From Henricia sp. BOLD:AAB3569 (taxonomy: Eukaryota > Echinodermata > Asteroidea > Spinulosida > Echinasteridae), in NCBI GenBank assembly GCA_037783545.1, contig JBBELK010000691.1, positions 821,001 through 885,000 of the forward strand: a stretch of 64,000 bases of DNA. The letters are read 5' to 3'. Below, in pieces: positions 23,501-34,700 of the stretch (positions within the stretch are counted from its first letter, which is position 1; each line of letters starts with the position of its first letter). The notes under the pieces are model-generated. The model made no database searches. It was not told the DNA's origin and was given only the letters and a program-made list of their open reading frames with translations. Made by a program: the position numbers and the translations under genes.

Positions 23501-24049
23501 GGCAAAGTTCAAAGATCAAATGTGAACACACAAATAGGTGGATTGACCCTGCCTGAGGGCAACTCCAAACAATCCGTTTCTGATGTGGACCTGTTGAAGC
23601 AATACGGTGCTTGTAAGAGAGAATATCCTGATAACCCACAGAAGGAGGCGATTGGAAATGATCAGTGTGTGACGGGACAAAATCTTCAGGCTAACAAACG
23701 ATACCTCCTGGAGAATAAAAGACCACCTCCCAAGAAAAGGATTAAGTTGAGCTGTAGAGCTTGGAAAAACCTCTCGGATGACAACTCCGATGACGCCTCC
23801 AAACCACAAGCTGAGCTGGGAATGGCTGAAGGGTCAGCAGCAACGCTGCAAGGTTCAGGCCCAAGGAGGGAGGAATCTTCAAGGAACAAAAATCAGAAAG
23901 CTACACCCAGATCCAATTGTGAACTCAAGGCTAAGACCGTTAAAAACACTATCAGCTCAGTGAAAAGATCATCCAAAAATGACGACCAGAATACCAAGAT
24001 GAGTAGCACACTGTGGAATGCCATGCAGTCTGAAGATTGGTTTCCCTAA
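20588..24049 (+). CDS. LRRC42: Leucine-rich repeat-containing protein 42 (LRRC42), 5 exons
   Basis: Exons are 20588-21126, 21851-21969, 22316-22407, 22807-23029 and 23367-24049. Phases agree and total 1,656 nt, giving 551 aa (human about 428). The N-terminus DPGPFYIRENGKLILR matches the family. A segment with VESLVGFPEIVGQELF and LKLFTDAYGNRILETLNLRG follows. Exons 2-3 carry the ribonuclease-inhibitor-like leucine-rich repeats (LRRLGLSANGLSDTGIQKL, LQVLDLAGNRNISDRSASRY). The C-terminal third is Lys/Ser-rich and probably disordered, ending in an EDW motif (human: AVEDW). The protein is a predicted LRR scaffold whose molecular role is not established. The ATG at 20588 is supported by the MSYESIP start, as in vertebrates (MSY). 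The extra length lies in the C-terminal tail. Confidence 0.92.
21160..21352 (+). repeat. Retroelement 3' end with AT-rich tail, copy 2
   Basis: It starts in ATTTATATTTATATTTTATA and continues through TTCATTTTCCGGGATATA and TAGCTCCCGTAGGATTGCCC to AAACTAATTGGATAATACAT. It is the reverse-oriented counterpart of 14880-15100. It lies about 34 bp downstream of the LRRC42 exon 1 donor. Confidence 0.6.
21454..21597. mobile_element. Palindromic MITE, family L
   Basis: The arms TTACCGCTTGGGTGAGTTTG and AAACTCACCCAAGCTGTAAT flank a second inverted pair, CACAAAAGCA...TGCTTTTGTG. The element can fold almost completely. It lies in LRRC42 intron 1. Confidence 0.75.
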
Positions 24050-24120
24050 ATTGGTTTCCATTAACCCCAACACTCCTCAATCCTCCAAAATCAAAACAAT
24101 TTTACATACACCCTAGGGAG

Positions 24121-24430
24121 TTAAGGCGGATTCACACTATCGCGGAAAAATCACACTTTCGCGCTGCGCTCACCGCATAGCATGAGCCCCCAATCGCCGA
24201 TTATTCCAAAATAGAAAATTCCACTCTGGTAACTTGGGGCTTCTCTGATACCTCATTGGCTGCGCGTTGGAAAGGTCAGCGCACCGCGGTCAAAGTTCAA
24301 CAAATTTAAACTTTGACCCAGCTCAAAACGTTTTGCGCGTCGCGATAGGCCGTGCACAAGCGGAAAACCAGTTTGTGTACAAACCAATGGAACAGTGTGA
24401 TTTTTCCGCGATAGTGTGTATCCGCCTTTA
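24121..24430. mobile_element. MITE, family J
   Basis: Terminal inverted repeats TTAAGGCGGATTCACACTAT and ATAGTGTGTATCCGCCTTTA continue inward as CGCGGAAAAATCACACT and its complement. The interior is CpG-rich. It lies 72 bp beyond the LRRC42 stop codon, so it may be transcribed in that 3' UTR. Confidence 0.85.
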
Positions 24431-24763
24431 GGGTTAAAATCTGTCCATGGTACATCTCATGTGTTACCCAAACTTGTTATAACAAGTCGTCTTTCCATAC
24501 AGTTTGAATAGGGAGCATAGTTACATTTAACTACCGAAAACAAAACCATTACATGTATGCTTGGACCTTAGAACTGACAATTGAAGTAAACAGAAACTTA
24601 ATTGCTTCATAAAGATTTAATATTTTCAACAGATGGCGTTACCACATATGCATAGAATAGGCATGAAAATACAAACATGATCACAAATTAACAACTAACT
24701 AGAACATTTGTTCATTGTTGCACATAACCATTAACAAATTTATACCTTATGTAGTTGTTGAGC

Positions 24764-25167
24764 TTAAGCTTAGCGTACATCGACATTGCAACTGGAAGCA
24801 ACTAGTGGCAACTGGTCAGTTGCTCAAAAAGGTCAATGTACGCGCACTTGCAACTACTGGAAACTGGAAAAATCCCAGTTGCCGGGAGTTGCTCATGTTC
24901 TACTTTCTGGCAACTAGTTGTACCCATTTGCATTGATGTACGCCTACTTGCAACTAGTTGCCATCAGTTGCACGCGTGCATCTGATCACGTGCGTGCACA
25001 TCGACAGCAACTGCAAGCAACAGTTGCTTCCAGTTGCACGGTCAATGTACTCTGCGCTTTACCAAGTTGCCGTGTCGATGTGCGCGCTACGCACACATCG
25101 ACAGCAACTGATCAGTTAAGTTGCTTCCAGCTGGCCAGTTGCAACGTCGATGTACGCTAGGCTTTAG
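24764..25167. mobile_element. CAACTG-rich palindromic MITE, family I, copy 1
   Basis: The ends are TTAAGCTTAGCGTACATCG and CGATGTACGCTAGGCTTTAG. The interior is filled with direct and inverted copies of GCAACTGG / CCAGTTGC and CGATGTACGCG. It is non-coding; the local reading frames are by-products of the repeat. A longer copy lies at 30811-31332. Confidence 0.85.
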
Positions 25168-25246
25168 TCCAGAAACTACCAAAAAAAACATGCAATTCCT
25201 TCAGTATGTAAACTATACTATGCCATAAAAACAGATAAGTCGAACA

Positions 25247-25392
25247 ATAGACCCTTTGCATCGGAGGCCATGACAGGGGGCAGGTTTTATTCATCTAAAT
25301 GATGTGACATTAGATCCACAACGTGCCAACTCATGCATGACGCAGTGACAATGCGACTGCCCCCATCATGGCCGCCCAAGCAAAGGGTCTAT
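25247..25392. mobile_element. Palindromic MITE, family B
   Basis: The ends are ATAGACCCTTTGCATCGG and GCAAAGGGTCTAT. The interior CAGGTTTTATTCATCTAAAT followed by TGATGTGACATTAGATCCAC matches the other copies in inverse orientation. Confidence 0.85.
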
Positions 25393-25628
25393 ACATGTAA
25401 TTGCTAAACTCGCCTTAAATTGCATTCCAGGGTAAAAACAGGGTAACTATCTACTTTATCACATTGATACATTCATCTTTTATGAATAAAAAATTCAGGA
25501 ATAAATTAATTGCATACAATTCAGCCCGATTCAGCATTCAACAATGTACATTACTGTTAACCATCTTCAAACATTCATTAAAGTCGACACAAATGTCCAA
25601 GAGTGAGAAACAAAAGCATTGCCGTGAT

Positions 25629-25720
25629 TCGAGACCACCATTCGGTTGCATAGCTCAATTGTAGGGCATTAAGCAGAAGGTCCACAGTTCAAATCCCGGT
25701 GGAGCCAAGTTGCTTTTCAC
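25629..25720 (+). repeat. tRNA-like SINE head, family S3 (partly deleted)
   Basis: It has CATAGCTCAATTGTAGGGC, then AAGCAGAAGGTCCACAGTTC and AAATCCCGGTGGAGCCAAGT. Compared with the copies at 8221 and 61515, several bases around the anticodon stem are missing. That excludes a functional tRNA. Confidence 0.65.
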
Positions 25721-25989
25721 ATCCCAAACTCGTGTCAAATTTATTCACCCCGGCAGTCCCAAAAAATAATTATTTTTTCATTAAAGTCGCAAGTAACAAC
25801 ATGTAGACAGCGAATTTTGTCAAATGGAAAAATGTAACAGATTAAAACGAGCATACCCTGACTAGTGCCTTCTCTGTTTTAGTTTCTTTCCAGTGCCATG
25901 AGTAATTCTTTCTATTAGAATGTGCGCTTTATAAATCTGTATTATTGTTATCAATAAAACAATCCAACCTTGTACATTGCTCTATGTAT

Positions 25990-26132
25990 ACAGTAAACTC
26001 TCATTATACGGACCGAACTAACGTGAGCTTTATATGCAAAGAGCGCTATAACCAATGTATACACAATGCAAACAACAGCCGGGACTTGAAAAAGCTTTAT
26101 ATCAGTGGGCATTATAACGAGAGTTTACTGTA
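25990..26132. mobile_element. MITE, family D, with TA-type ends
   Basis: ACAGTAAACTCTCATTATAC and ATAACGAGAGTTTACTGTA form the inverted ends. The interior includes AAAGAGCGCTATAACC and AAAGCTTTATATC, as in the other copies. Confidence 0.85.
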
Positions 26133-26880
26133 ATTCAAAAAATGGTAACTTATAATGCCCAGATATTTGCACGGAAAATGATAAAAATATTGCGAAAAAA
26201 CCTTCATTAAACCTTTAGTGTTAAAAATTACTATTTACTTCTTAATAGTGTATATTAAGTCTAAAAATATCAAAATGTCAAATACCAAAGTATTTAATGC
26301 AAGAGATTTCAAAATTCATCGTCAACTCTGAGGAAAAACAAGTTGACATAAAGGGGATTAGAACCAGAGTCTTTGAAATTGATATACAAGCACTTTCAGA
26401 GTTGATTGTGTAGCAGTACTATTTAGCATTTAAGTTTGGCTCATTCTCACTACTCTTTGGGAGTAAACACTGGCAAGACTGTGGAGAATTCTACATAAAT
26501 TAACATGCAAATGCCATAACACTAATATATTGCTTTCGGCCATGTGCAACATCCAGGAATGTTTGGGTGTTAGCGTGTACGCGCGTACAGGGACGTGCCA
26601 ATAGACGCATACAAACGTGGTATCGTGAATTATTATAATAATATTTTGCATAACATTTATTCATGAGTATACACTTAGCACAACATTTTCTTTATGCTTG
26701 TTAATACTGATTTATCTCAGGAAGATATTTTGATATTTAGCGATACACCTCACAAATAATGAACTGTTTAGATATTGAGTGCACACAATACCAAGGCATT
26801 AAGCCAGGCTGTGCTGGGCTTTTTTCGACTTAGCCTTTCCAGACATTTTGACTGGCACCTTGGGCTTGGAAAACATTGTG

Positions 26881-27097
26881 TATTGATCACGCTCAAATGA
26901 CGTCACTTCCTACAAATTGTCACGTGCATCAGGATTTTGAGCGTATTTTTTTGTGACGCGCATCGCTTGCGCCAAATTTCGAGCAACACAAGCGCGTGTT
27001 TGGAACATTTTCCAGGGTGTGCATGCGCGTACTTGATGGCGTTTAATACGCAGTAGCATTTTTCCTATGAAGATGGCGTCTGTGAGAGTGGTCAATA
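26881..27097. mobile_element. MITE, family F
   Basis: It begins TATTGATCACGCTCAAATGA and ends GAGAGTGGTCAATA. It is closely similar throughout to 10157-10372. A small reading frame inside it is a by-product of the repeat. Confidence 0.8.
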
Positions 27098-27196
27098 CAC
27101 TAATCAAAACATGTTGTTTTGTAAAGCCCAGTTCACGCGAATGAAAAAATTAGTCGAGGGGAAAAAACTAAAAATGAAAGCTACTTAAGATCTCAC

Positions 27197-28690
27197 TTAG
27201 AATGTCCACGAGTCGTATACCGCAAGGAACGGGATGGAATAGACCCAGTCAGGTTCTTGGCTAAGCACAGACTTCAGTTCTTGGCTTAACTCAAAGTCAG
27301 TATAGTGCAGTCCGGCCACTCCAATATCAGTCACAGGATCAGAGTCTTGGAAACTCTCAGGAACCTACAAGAAATAAAGAATAATATCCGGGGATCTGAA
27401 AAGTTGTATAAAGTACAACTTTGGCATAATTTGATTTGGAAATCACTGGAAAATTCTTTTGTTTCAAATGCTGTCTACACACATTTACCGAGACCAGTAA
27501 ACAGTAAACTCTTGTTATAATACCCCCTGATATAAAGCTCTTCTCGATATAAAGCTCCTTTTTCCAAGTCCCAGCCATTATTCTCTGCATTATGTATGCA
27601 CTGGTTATAGCGCTCTCTGGATATAAAGCTCAAATTATTTTGGTCCCTTGAAGAGCGCTATAATGAGTGTTTACTGCAGACTCTTTGAGCTACGACAGGG
27701 GGGCAGGTTTTCATATTTAAATGGTGAGACAATAGATCCACAAAGTGCCTACTTGTGCATGACACAAGGTAACAATGTGATTGGCCTGTCATGGCCGCCC
27801 ATACAAAGGGCCTATTGCACAACGGGAGATTGCACGTGTCTATTACACAGTCATGCAGATGCACCGATTGTACCCACCGGGCATTTATAGGGAACAAGAC
27901 GAAAACAGCAATGGCATGATGAAGGTCAATTACAGCCACGCCCTAACAGCCACACCCATACCTTAAGATCCATCCAGAATTTCCACCAGTCTTGTGGCTC
28001 TCCTCCCCCATAGCAGACGAAGTAAACCCAACCCCCATGGCCGTCTAATGTCTTGAGAGGAAGCTCTTTACTCAGTGACCACTTGGCCAATTCAACTCCA
28101 TCCCTTAGAGTTATGAACAAGTTGATGTGACTCGGGCCTGCCAAAAGGAGAAAGTACAGTTCAGATACCCAGGGTGTGTTCAAGTAGTTAACATTGGGCC
28201 TTGCAAAATTGGTACAAGGAACAAAATAATTTCACAATCAAATACAAACATAACAAGATACTACAACATCAAATAGGGATTGTTTTGCCCTACCCGACGT
28301 AACTTGATTAGCACTGTCCCGAGACACTATGAAAAAAATGTCATAGCGTGCTCAGGTGGGACTCGAACCCACGACCTCCTGTATACTAGGCATCAAAATA
28401 CATCATCAACATCCTACATTTTATTTTAGAATTGTGCTTAATTCAATGAATTAGGCTTTTCCATAACAAATAACAGGTAAAATCTGAAGCTTAAAATTAG
28501 TCGAGATGTTAAAATTAAAGGTAAGAAGTGGGCATCAAAAGTTCCAAACACTAGATCGTGGCCCTCACCTGAAACAGTGAACGTTAAATTGTGATGATCT
28601 GACTTCTTTATCCTTGAGTCGAGTTTAAACGTCGTCTGGACTTCAATTGGAGGCTCCTCAGCTGGGAGTAACCATTGATTCCTGATAAAG

Positions 28691-28722
<32 letters not shown>

Positions 28723-31700
28723 GCAAAGCACTTATTAGGCGCACAATATCTGGAGGCCATTCAAAGGTGCCAGGTCAAGAAAGAAAGTCACTAATTGTTG
28801 TGAAAAGCCTGGTGAAAAAGAAATGTCTTTAAATGATGTTTAAAGACAAAAAGATCACGTGTGGCTCTCAGCTCATCTGGCAAAGAATTCCAAAGACGGG
28901 GTGCATAACTAGAAAATGCCCTATCCCCATAGGTTACCAGACGGGTTCTGGGGACATAAAGCATGTTACCTGTTGACCTGAGACTCGGTCTCACTGTGCG
29001 GACTTGTAGCAAGTCTTGAATGTAAGATGGTGCATATCCATGAAGGGCTTTAAATGTCAACAATGCAACTTTAAATTGAATCCTGTACCTAATGGGTAGC
29101 CAATGAAGTTTGAGCAGAATGGGAGTTATGTGATCTGAAATCCTTGAGCGTGTGAGTAATCGAGCGGCAGAATTCTGTACAGATTGGAGACATTTTAGTG
29201 TACTTTGTGGAAGACCCATGCATAAGTAAACTATTACAGAAGTCAAGCCTAGATGAAATGAAGGCATGTATGATCTGTTCAGCAGCAGACGACGTTATGA
29301 GCGTCCTGACAGCTGCAATGCGACGAAGATGCATGTAGGAGGATTGACAGACAGAGGAAACATGTTGGTTGAAGTTCATGATGCTGTCAAAGAGGACACC
29401 AAGATTGTGTGCTTCGGTGCAAGCTGTAACCCGGACATCACCTATTACATATAGATGTAAGAAGAATCAACACTTGCCCATAGATGCAAAAAGGGGAAGA
29501 AGTTGGTAAATTCCTTGACTTCCACAGCTGTGGTCTGGGTTAAAATCCCATTTGCAGTGTTCTCCAAATGCATAAAATAGCATGGCTGCCTGCCAGGCTT
29601 AATTTGCGACATTGGAAATCCAATGTTTTTTTAAAAATTACCGCCATGCTTTAAAACTTCACCGCCATGCTTAAAAAGTCGCTGTCATGCTACGAAAAAT
29701 CACTCGGTTTAATACTGAAATGCGCGTACCCTGCCACCATATATTATAGTTTGTGAACACTGCATTTGGTCAGTATGTGTTGGTAGTTTTCATGTCTGCA
29801 AAACTATGAAAATAAAAGTTATACCATTAAATCTGGTTATCAAGAGGCCCTTGGGACTTTACCGATTACCTTGTTATAACAGGAACCTTGTATTATCAGG
29901 AATGAAAACAATGAAGAGCAGAAATTTGGACTTGCATGTAAAATGTTCTTTGTTATAAGGAAATGTATTAACAATGCGGTATTGAAGTTAGACTGTACGA
30001 TCTTTCAAAACACAAGAGAGTATGCCACTGCAGTGTGCCTCATAGCTCAGCTGGTAGAGCATCTACCCGGTGAATCAGAGGTCTCTGGTTTTAATCCCGA
30101 TAGGGCCACATGATTTTTACCTCATTCAAAGTTTAGTTCTCTTTCAAACCCTGTACATTTACCTGAAGACATGCAAGAATGGTAGATAGGACGGATGTCC
30201 GCAGTACGGCATATCCTTCCTGCATTCAGCCAAGGTAGCGCTTTCAAGAGCTGGGATGTGGGACTCTAGATGTCGGATTCCCAGGTAGTCTAATGGCGTA
30301 ATGGATAGGTAAGTATCGTGGTCCACTACGGCACCAGATTGATCGTGATTAGTCCTGGATATGTGCTAGTAAAAAGAAAAACACAAACATAAGAGTAATT
30401 CCACGTAATCAGATTGAGTAATAACTTGTCAAACACATTTAAAAATGAATTAATTTTACTAGAGGTGCCGTCACTTTGTCAAGTTGCATATCCATGAGCA
30501 AGTTCCATTCACGACTAGAGTTGACCACTGGGCGAACGTCATTCTGGCAACACACATGTTCATTAACTTTCAAGTGCGATCAACTTTTGTTAGTCAACTG
30601 GTCCCGTGCAAAATGCTGCATCAACTCATTACCTGATGGGTACCAGTGACCAGAGTGATCGTGCCCTGTGGGCTGGTTCCAAATGGTCGACCAGCTAGAC
30701 ACGACTAACCATCGTTGACTAGACTGCATTCGGTTGAAAATAGTACAAACGATAGTTAACTTTTGTCGACAATCGAAGTTGCCCCATGCAATACTGAAAA
30801 ACGTCAGCATTTTAAGCCTAGCGTACATCGACCTTGCAACTGGAAGCAACTAGTGGCAACTGGTGTTTCCGGCAACTGGGAGCAACTGGGAGCAACTGGG
30901 AGCAGCTGATCAGTTGCTCAAAAAGGTCGATGTACGCGCACTTGCAACTACCGGCAACTGAAAAAAAATCCCAGTTGCCGCGAGTTGCTCATGTTCTACT
31001 TTCTGGCAACTAGTTGTACCCAGTTGCGGTCAGTTGCGTCGATGTACGCGTACTTGCAACTAGTTGCTGTCAGTTGCTCGCGTGCATCTGATCACGTGCG
31101 CGCACATCGACAGCAATTGCAAGCACAGTTGCTTCCAGTTGCAAGGGCAATGCACTCTGCGCTTTACCGAGTTGCTGTGTCGATGTGCGCGCTCTGGAAA
31201 TGTAGATATAGCTGGATGCTCCCAGTTGCCGAACTAATCAGTTTCTGTCGATGTGCGCGCTACACACACATCGACAGCAACTGATCAGTTGAGTTGCTTC
31301 CAGTTGCAATGTCGATGTACGCTAGGCTTTAGGGAAACATTTTCTGCAAACTAAATTCCCCTTATTCACAACCAAATCATTACACTGCTAAGAACAAGAC
31401 AGTATCGCAGCTAAACACACATCAATACGATTCTTACTTCAAGAAGAAGCCTCTTAGGCGCTGGATTTGAAGGATCACCGGAGTAAGGAAACACAACACA
31501 TGATATAACGACAGCTAACGTTGCCATGAAGACGACAAGTAGAAACGCTCGGGTGTACTTGAGGGTGCGACAGGAGTGAATTAAGCAAAACTAGAAAAAA
31601 ATACAAAAGAAAAATAGGCAAGACATTTCACTATACGTCCTAGATAGAATGTGGGAAGGGTTTAGTCTAAGAAAGAGCTAGGTGTCCTTCACCAAGACAT

Positions 31701-34700
31701 TTTAGTACAATTCATATCCTGGGTAGTTGGATTGCGAGTTGGGTCCAGTCCAGTGGCTTTGCCTAACTCAAATTTGTGACTTAAAGGCCCAGTGTATCAT
31801 TTGCAATGACTCCAAAAAGTAATCGACGAGTTTACAGGGGAAAAGTTTTGAAAGTAAAGATTGAATAAATAGCAACTACCCAATGAAAGGTTTCCGTTCA
31901 AAATGATAGAATTTTACCAGAAAATAATCCGTAAAGATGAAATTATTTTTGGTTCACATCTACTTAGTCCAAAATGCATGGGCGCTGTGTACTGCGCGCA
32001 CATGCAGTATATGATGTGCGCCACAGAGTGCATGACGCAAGCCATATAGTACCCGATCAATTGAGAACGAATATTTGAAACACCCCGCCAAGACCAGGAA
32101 AACGCATATGGATTTTCATGTTTTTTGAAATTTCTTCGGATGAGTTTGTTGATGTCTTTCTTTTGATTTATAATGGTTTTATTCGCAGAATCGCTCACAA
32201 ACAGATTATCTACAGGGCCTTTAAGTGGATATTTTTTTTCAGTTTTTCTCAAAATATACCGAACAACACATTTTCATTTTTATCATTTAAATATTCACAT
32301 AACAGCTGCATAAAGTTTCTTTGTGCAGAATATTCCCATTCTCAGATTGACTGTTCTTTTCAAACATGGAGAAAATTTGTGCATTTCTTTTGCTGCTCGG
32401 TATAGTCAATATGATTTAAGCAAATTAGGTTGTGAGGTTGACAGTATTGATAGAAATAAAGTTAATCAACTTACCAAGAAGTTAGTGCATATAACGACCA
32501 TGATTGATGTCAGAAATCCAACAAAGATTTCTGGAGTGATTAGCGCTCCTGATCGTCCCAATATGGGAAGGAATATCTCATAGCCGAGTAGTATGAGGTA
32601 CAGGGACAATGTTAGCGGGACGCACGTCATGCAGATGTAGGCAGTTAGAACTAAAGATGTCTTGGCTCCTGGAAGTCAAAATACACGGTGGTTAAAATGG
32701 TTTAGTTGTGGTCAGTTTTACTCAAGACCAATTGACTTTAATCACAAAACGCAATAAAGGTAATTTTCCAAAAAATGAGATAATGGTGTCAGGACACTTT
32801 TAATTGGTGGTCCTAAAGATTTTTCAAATAGATTATTGGCAAACTGCGTTACTGTATATCCCACAAATAACTCTTTTACCTTTTGGAACTTGCCATTAGG
32901 TGTAGTGCTTAGAATTTCACCTTTCTGCTAAAAGTTTGGGTGACATTTATTTTTCTTTATTTATTTATTTATATACCACATCCAACAGCGAAGGGACCGC
33001 CAATTACAGGAATGGGAGCAAGTGTGGTTGAGTGCCTTGCTCAAGGGCACAGGTGCCACAACCTGTCGCGGCCCGGAATCGAACCTACATTCTAGTACTA
33101 GCACAGGAACTTAAGTTCGACGCACTAGACCGCTCGGCCATAACACCCACAATTGAGAGTGAAATCTAAAGGTTAAACATATGCTTCAAACTGACAATCT
33201 TTGGCAAAACCATAACGATATGACAAGAGTCCCACCTCCTTGCAAGGAAGCCATTCTCCTGCCCAATAGGACGCGACCAACCACTGCGAACGCGATGCTC
33301 AGCATGGGCAAGTAGGCAGATCCGAATCTCTTCAGAGTCAGAACCGCAACGATAAGTGACCAGATTAGAAGATTGGCATCAAAGAATAGTCGCTCTAAGA
33401 TCCAGGGATTGGTCTTCGAGTCAGCCTGGTTCAGAAAAAAAAAATCTTGTTGTTAGCATTTTAAACTCTGCCAATTATCAATTTTAATATACACCTGATT
33501 AACAAAACACCCGTCATTATGCACATGGGCCTTTCCACGGTAATGAGGTATATTTGGCAAAAAATATCATATTTTCAACCAAATCAAATGTTATTCATTG
33601 GGCTTGTGCAGACCACTGTACACATGTGCAGACTCATTTGGAGTACGCTTTCATCTGCATTTGAAAAGATGCAACACATGCCTTTTCTTTGACTCCTAAA
33701 ACAATACAGACAACACATGTGTGCGTGGTCCGCAAGAACCTGCTTTTTTTAGACATGATAAAAATTGAAGGTGTCATCAAGTGGGATTGGTCTGTTTTCT
33801 AGTACAGTAAAGTCTTCCTAAGTCAGACTTGCTTAACTAAGGTAACAATTTTATCATTACTTCAAAACTCCGCTTAACTCAAAATTTGGAGCTTACTCAA
33901 TTTAGGTTTAATTTCACTGTACACTCGTTAAAGGATACATGGACTTTATATTATCTTTCTACCAGCAAAGATAAACAGGTTTCTCATTCAAAATGAGTGG
34001 AGAATGAATCGAGTGAAAATCACATTGTTCAAAAAAGAGAACTATGTTACATGTAGTTACCACAATCACTATGTTAAGTCTGTTAAAACAGTTTACCATT
34101 TTCTGTGATTAGGGAAACCAAAACCGATGTGTCATGTCTGTGCTTGCAGATGTGGGCGTGGCACATAGGGCGTGGCACTTTCTCCATAAATCGACATGAC
34201 ACGACATGGGAGGGGCCCTATTACCAAACCAAGGGTCTGCCATAGGTCCATGACTGTAGGTTTCACCCTCAAATGGCCTAGATCCTTTGGACCGATTTTC
34301 AGGATAGATTCTGAAAAAGGCACATGATTAATAACAATCATTCCCTGGTAATTAATTTTTCCCACTTTGCCGAACAGAACACATTTTCAACTGCGTAAAA
34401 TGATTACTAAAATGGTTGACAAATGTGGACGACAAGAAAAACCTTCTTAAAATTCTGATTACCGACTGTTATTTTGGTTGCTATCATGTTTGACATACAT
34501 TTATTACTAAGTGACAAGACTGCTACATATCATAAAATGAACTTGCATCGTTGTCATTTTGTCAGCAAAGTGTCACTTGACACAAAAAGTCAACAAACAT
34601 TTGTGCACAAACAATTTCACTAGGACATAAGGTACACTTCCTGAAACATTTCCTCAATTCTGTAAGTCGCACATCCTGGCACTTTTGTGATCCGGTGTCA

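Larger units (their letters stand above)
24050..27196. other. Intergenic, LRRC42 to ERMP1 (convergent 3' ends)
   Basis: No coding exon is supported here. The stretch is occupied by MITEs of families J (24121-24430), I (24764-25167), B (25247-25392), D (25990-26132) and F (26881-27097) and an S3 SINE head at 25629. A minus-strand AATAAA at about 26657 could serve ERMP1, but it is about 540 bp past its stop codon. Confidence 0.6.

Noticed and set aside
24764..25167. Two open frames with Cys/His-rich translation
   Set aside because: They arise from the CAACTG-based repeat of a MITE and recur, with changes, at 30985-31284. There is no coding signal.
26812..26878. Minus-strand Lys-rich frame (KPKVPVKMSGKAKSKKAQHS) beside a MITE
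   Set aside because: It looks gene-like but is very short, has no splice context and lies past the ERMP1 stop. It could be chance or a retrogene scrap; I cannot support it.
34132..34365. 77-codon minus-strand frame inside an ERMP1 intron
   Set aside because: ERMP1 exons 6 and 7 join in phase without it and the protein aligns continuously with the family, so it is not an exon. No domain is recognised.
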